Source of the DNA: Candidatus Villigracilis saccharophilus | GTDB taxonomy: Bacteria > Chloroflexota > Anaerolineae > Anaerolineales > Villigracilaceae | Length of the DNA stretch: 63,588 bases | NCBI GenBank assembly: GCA_016709305.1 | Contig: JADJNA010000030.1 | Coordinates: 1-63,588 of the forward strand | Reading direction: 5' to 3' | Shown here: in pieces, positions 62,546-63,588 of the stretch | Layout of the letters: every line of letters starts with the position of its first letter | How positions within the stretch are numbered: position 1 is the stretch's first letter | Translations under genes and position numbers: made by a program | Notes under the pieces: model-generated | Databases searched by the model: none | The model's input: the letters and a program-made list of their open reading frames with translations, nothing else | What the model was told of the DNA's origin: nothing

Positions 62546-63588
62546 TTAGATAAGATCGAAGCGGTCTGAACTAGCGACCTTGTTCCAGGCTGCAATGAAA
62601 ATCACGCACGAATTTCTCTTTTGCATCACTTTGCATAAGCCGCGGCCAGGGGCTCTTGGTTTGCGGTTCGAGCCAAAGATCAGGTCGACGCAGTGCCCGG
62701 TCCATAAGTTTCGCACCTGTCTTGCGGTCGCACCCTTCGAAGGTGTCACCGATATCAGATGTCGGACTTCCAGATTGTTCCCATATCATAGGCCGTTGAC
62801 GAAGAAAGGCCATTGCTCCAGCGTATCGTCCTGTTTTGCGAGAATACGCCATGTTTTGACTGGTTCACATTGCTGGCTGTACGCAAACCGCCGACAAGCA
62901 CTGTCATCTCTGGTGCGCTCGGGTTAACAAGAAGTTGGAAGCCTTGTCTACAAGCGACTCCTCAGCCACGATACGGTGAAGGCCGCCTTTGATAATTGCG
63001 GAATCCGTCTGCCTGGGGCTCCAGAACGGCAAACGATTCAACATCGGTTTGTTTCTCAGCAGAGGCGTCAGCAGCGCGGCCTGGGGTGAAGAAGATTGCT
63101 CGATCGTAACCTGCAGCCTTGGCCGCTGCTTCGACTGCTGCACAGCCACCCAGCACGATCAGGTCTGCCATTGAGGCTTTCTTTCCGCTCGACTGCGCAC
63201 CATTGAAAGCTTGCTGGATGTCTTCTAGTGTGGCTAGCACCTTGGCCAATTGCGCAGGCTGGTTGGCTTCCCAGTCCTTTTGCGGTGCTAAACGAATGCG
63301 CGCGCCATTGGCCCCGCCGCGCTTGTCCGAGCCGCGGAACGTGGAGGCCGATGCCCAGGCGGTGGAAACTAATTCGGAGACCGACAAGCCCGAAGCTAAA
63401 ATCTTGGCTTTCAAGTCAGCGATGTCTTTGGCATCGATCAAGGGATGATTCACAGCGGGGAGCGGGTCAAGCCAGATCAAATCTTCGGCGGGGACTTCTG
63501 GACCGAGGTAGCGGACTTTGGGCCCCAACATCGCGGTGAGTCAACTTGAACCAGGCGCGGGCAAGGCATCCCGCAATGCTTCGGGATT
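62546..63588 (-). pseudogene. katG: Catalase-peroxidase C-terminal domain, fragmented and cut by the window edge
   Basis: The clearest part, 63531-62962, encodes VRYLGPEVPAEDLIWLDPLP, ELVSTAWASASTFRGSDKRG and MADLIVLGGCAAVEAAAKAA, the C-terminal domain of KatG. Beyond it the frame changes repeatedly: VAEESLVDKASNFLL, FEGCDRKTGAK, DLIFGSNRKPRA and AAWNKVASSDRFDL are all KatG in order, ending at the stop at 62546. Upstream, ARAWFKLTHRD is also in another frame. The heme domain lies outside the window. At least four indels in one kilobase. Confidence 0.8.

Noticed and set aside
62441..62569. Plus-strand 42-codon frame near the right end
   Set aside because: No similarity recognised and it lies in a region of unreliable sequence.

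Overview
The window looks like a chromosomal piece of a Chloroflexota bacterium, most likely class Anaerolineae. This is inferred from gene content and style: CapA, DUF3048 and NTF2-like lipoproteins, MenC, an XRE-nSTAND-WD40 protein, a group 4 hydrogenase, an RskA-like kinase ectodomain, and dispersed palindromic repeats of a type I associate with such genomes. No rRNA, tRNA, CRISPR array or phage module was seen.

Layout. 1-9978 (all minus): LysM/M23 peptidase cut by the window edge, MFS exporter, SRAP DNA-crosslink protein, SelB, a coiled-coil protein, and three divergent complex-I-like membrane proteins. 10211-16779: DUF3048 lipoprotein, zinc-ribbon protein, MenC-type enzyme, CapA-like lipoprotein, DUF309 protein, small P-loop kinase. 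16785-22886 (minus): TetR plus DHA2 drug exporter with a visible operator, then a broken XRE-nSTAND-WD40 gene. 23061-32755: lipoprotein, class III aminotransferase, Yip1 protein, Ser/Thr kinase, PncC, nucleoside phosphorylase, GNAT, MFS, and an SRPBCC-PDZ-DinB fusion. 32970-36449: two adjacent TIR-related genes (a multi-domain nucleoside-deoxyribosyltransferase-like protein and a TIR-FGE fusion), a candidate nucleotide-signalling or defence pair. 36524-38710 (minus): metG preceded by promoter, methionine-rich leader peptide and intrinsic terminator. 38843-47245: a ten-gene group 4 [NiFe] hydrogenase operon with a proton-pumping membrane arm and its own maturation protease. 47421-52549: LysR, nitroreductase-like protein, L-serine ammonia-lyase, ABC-2 exporter. 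52716-58513: GNAT and receiver-domain remnants meeting tail to tail, then a NarL-type regulator and two histidine kinases. 58719-63588: cheW remnant, chemoreceptor, azlC, azlD and katG, all broken.

The most interesting item is the metG leader. A 36-codon ORF with nine Met codons, apparently translated from a leaderless transcript, is followed 23 bases later by a strong rho-independent terminator and then by the methionyl-tRNA synthetase gene. This is the classic layout of ribosome-mediated attenuation, for an aminoacyl-tRNA synthetase where I do not know it as a described mechanism.

Reading frames are clean for most of the window. Breaks occur around 21.2-22.0 kb and become very dense after 54 kb and especially after 59.6 kb. 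Many lie in homopolymers, so sequencing or assembly error is a serious alternative to gene decay there. Several genes (M23 peptidase, DUF3048, kinase, GNAT, metG leader) have a -10-like box 6-8 bases before the start codon, suggesting that leaderless transcripts are common in this organism.
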